A model generated the notes under the pieces. The model had not been told where the DNA came from. It did no database searches and saw only the letters and a program-made list of their open reading frames with translations. This document shows, piece by piece, positions 63,937 to 64,000 of a DNA stretch of 64,000 nt (within the stretch, counting starts at the first letter, position 1; each line of letters opens with the position of its first letter). The position numbers and the translations under genes were made by a program. Source of the stretch: Clostridium_AQ sp900552125 (GTDB lineage Bacteria; Bacillota_I; Bacilli_A; Erysipelotrichales; Erysipelotrichaceae). The stretch lies in assembly GCA_037892765.1 (NCBI GenBank), contig JBBKBW010000005.1; one strand, 5' to 3'.

Positions 63937-63965
63937 AGAATACACTACCCTACATAATATGTCAA
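63937..63965 (-). promoter_or_regulatory. promoter of the ygiQ leader RNA
   Basis: -35 TTGACA (63965-63960), 17-base spacer, -10 TATTCT (63942-63937). Confidence 0.75.
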
Positions 63966-64000
63966 CTCAAACGATTATTTTATTTATGATTTTTTATCTT

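Overview
The window is AT-rich (low-GC), densely coded Firmicute DNA. The gene content points to a strictly anaerobic, probably spore-forming gut bacterium of the Erysipelotrichia/Clostridia type. The grounds are a glycyl radical enzyme with its activase, an Rnf electron-transfer complex, FeoAB iron(II) uptake, three T-box leaders, a PadR/DUF1700/DUF4097 envelope-stress cassette, and two proteins that look sporulation-related. No species-level call is possible from the sequence alone.

Layout. 1-4.5 kb, minus strand: a glycyl radical enzyme operon (radical enzyme, activase, DeoR regulator, truncated nanE) behind one clear promoter. 4.6-10.3 kb: sbcD, sbcC and a sirtuin, preceded by a one-pass membrane protein. 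10.5-13.5 kb: metNIQ under a Met T-box. 13.5-16.4 kb: small proteins, including an amidohydrolase relative that has lost its metal site, and a 20-bp hairpin that buries a ribosome binding site. 16.4-18.5 kb: NAD salvage (pncA, pncB) with a YjdF-like membrane protein. 18.6-20.9 kb: feoAB. 21.1-26 kb: gdhA, gmk, rqcH, asnA. 26.1-29.1 kb: an ABC importer behind a T-box whose specifier reads UAC (Tyr). 29.2-35.7 kb: rnfCDGEA, a 56-residue Cys-rich membrane protein, a very short rnfB, and a divergent apbE that would flavinylate RnfG and RnfD. 35.8-36.6 kb: small genes and a frameshifted remnant. 36.6-40.1 kb: a GNAT acetyltransferase and valS under a Val T-box. 40.1-41.8 kb: a SpoVID-like LysM protein and a degenerate ThyX-like protein. 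41.8-45.2 kb: an ABC-2 exporter. 45.3-46.03 kb: an IS200-type insertion with tnpA only. 46.1-51.1 kb: engB, lon, tig, DUF3196. 51.2-53.1 kb: the PadR cassette. 53.1-57.4 kb: tRNA-Arg, hpf, DUF1893, an M19 dipeptidase, a flippase-like membrane protein and degV. 57.6-60.7 kb: AIM24, a zinc phospholipase C-like protein, and a SleC-N-like protein with no clear AUG start. 60.7-64 kb: ygiQ-lrgA-lrgB, translationally coupled, behind an unassigned structured leader RNA.

How they work together: amino-acid supply is controlled at tRNA charging (T-boxes on Met uptake, a probable Tyr/aromatic importer, and valS). Energy conservation is centred on the Rnf complex, with extra covalent-flavin sites installed by ApbE. 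Protein quality control is concentrated in tig, lon, rqcH, hpf and engB. The least ordinary loci are the variant Rnf operon, the glycyl radical enzyme of unassigned substrate, the structured leader at the right edge, and the ThyX-like and amidohydrolase-like proteins with lost catalytic residues.
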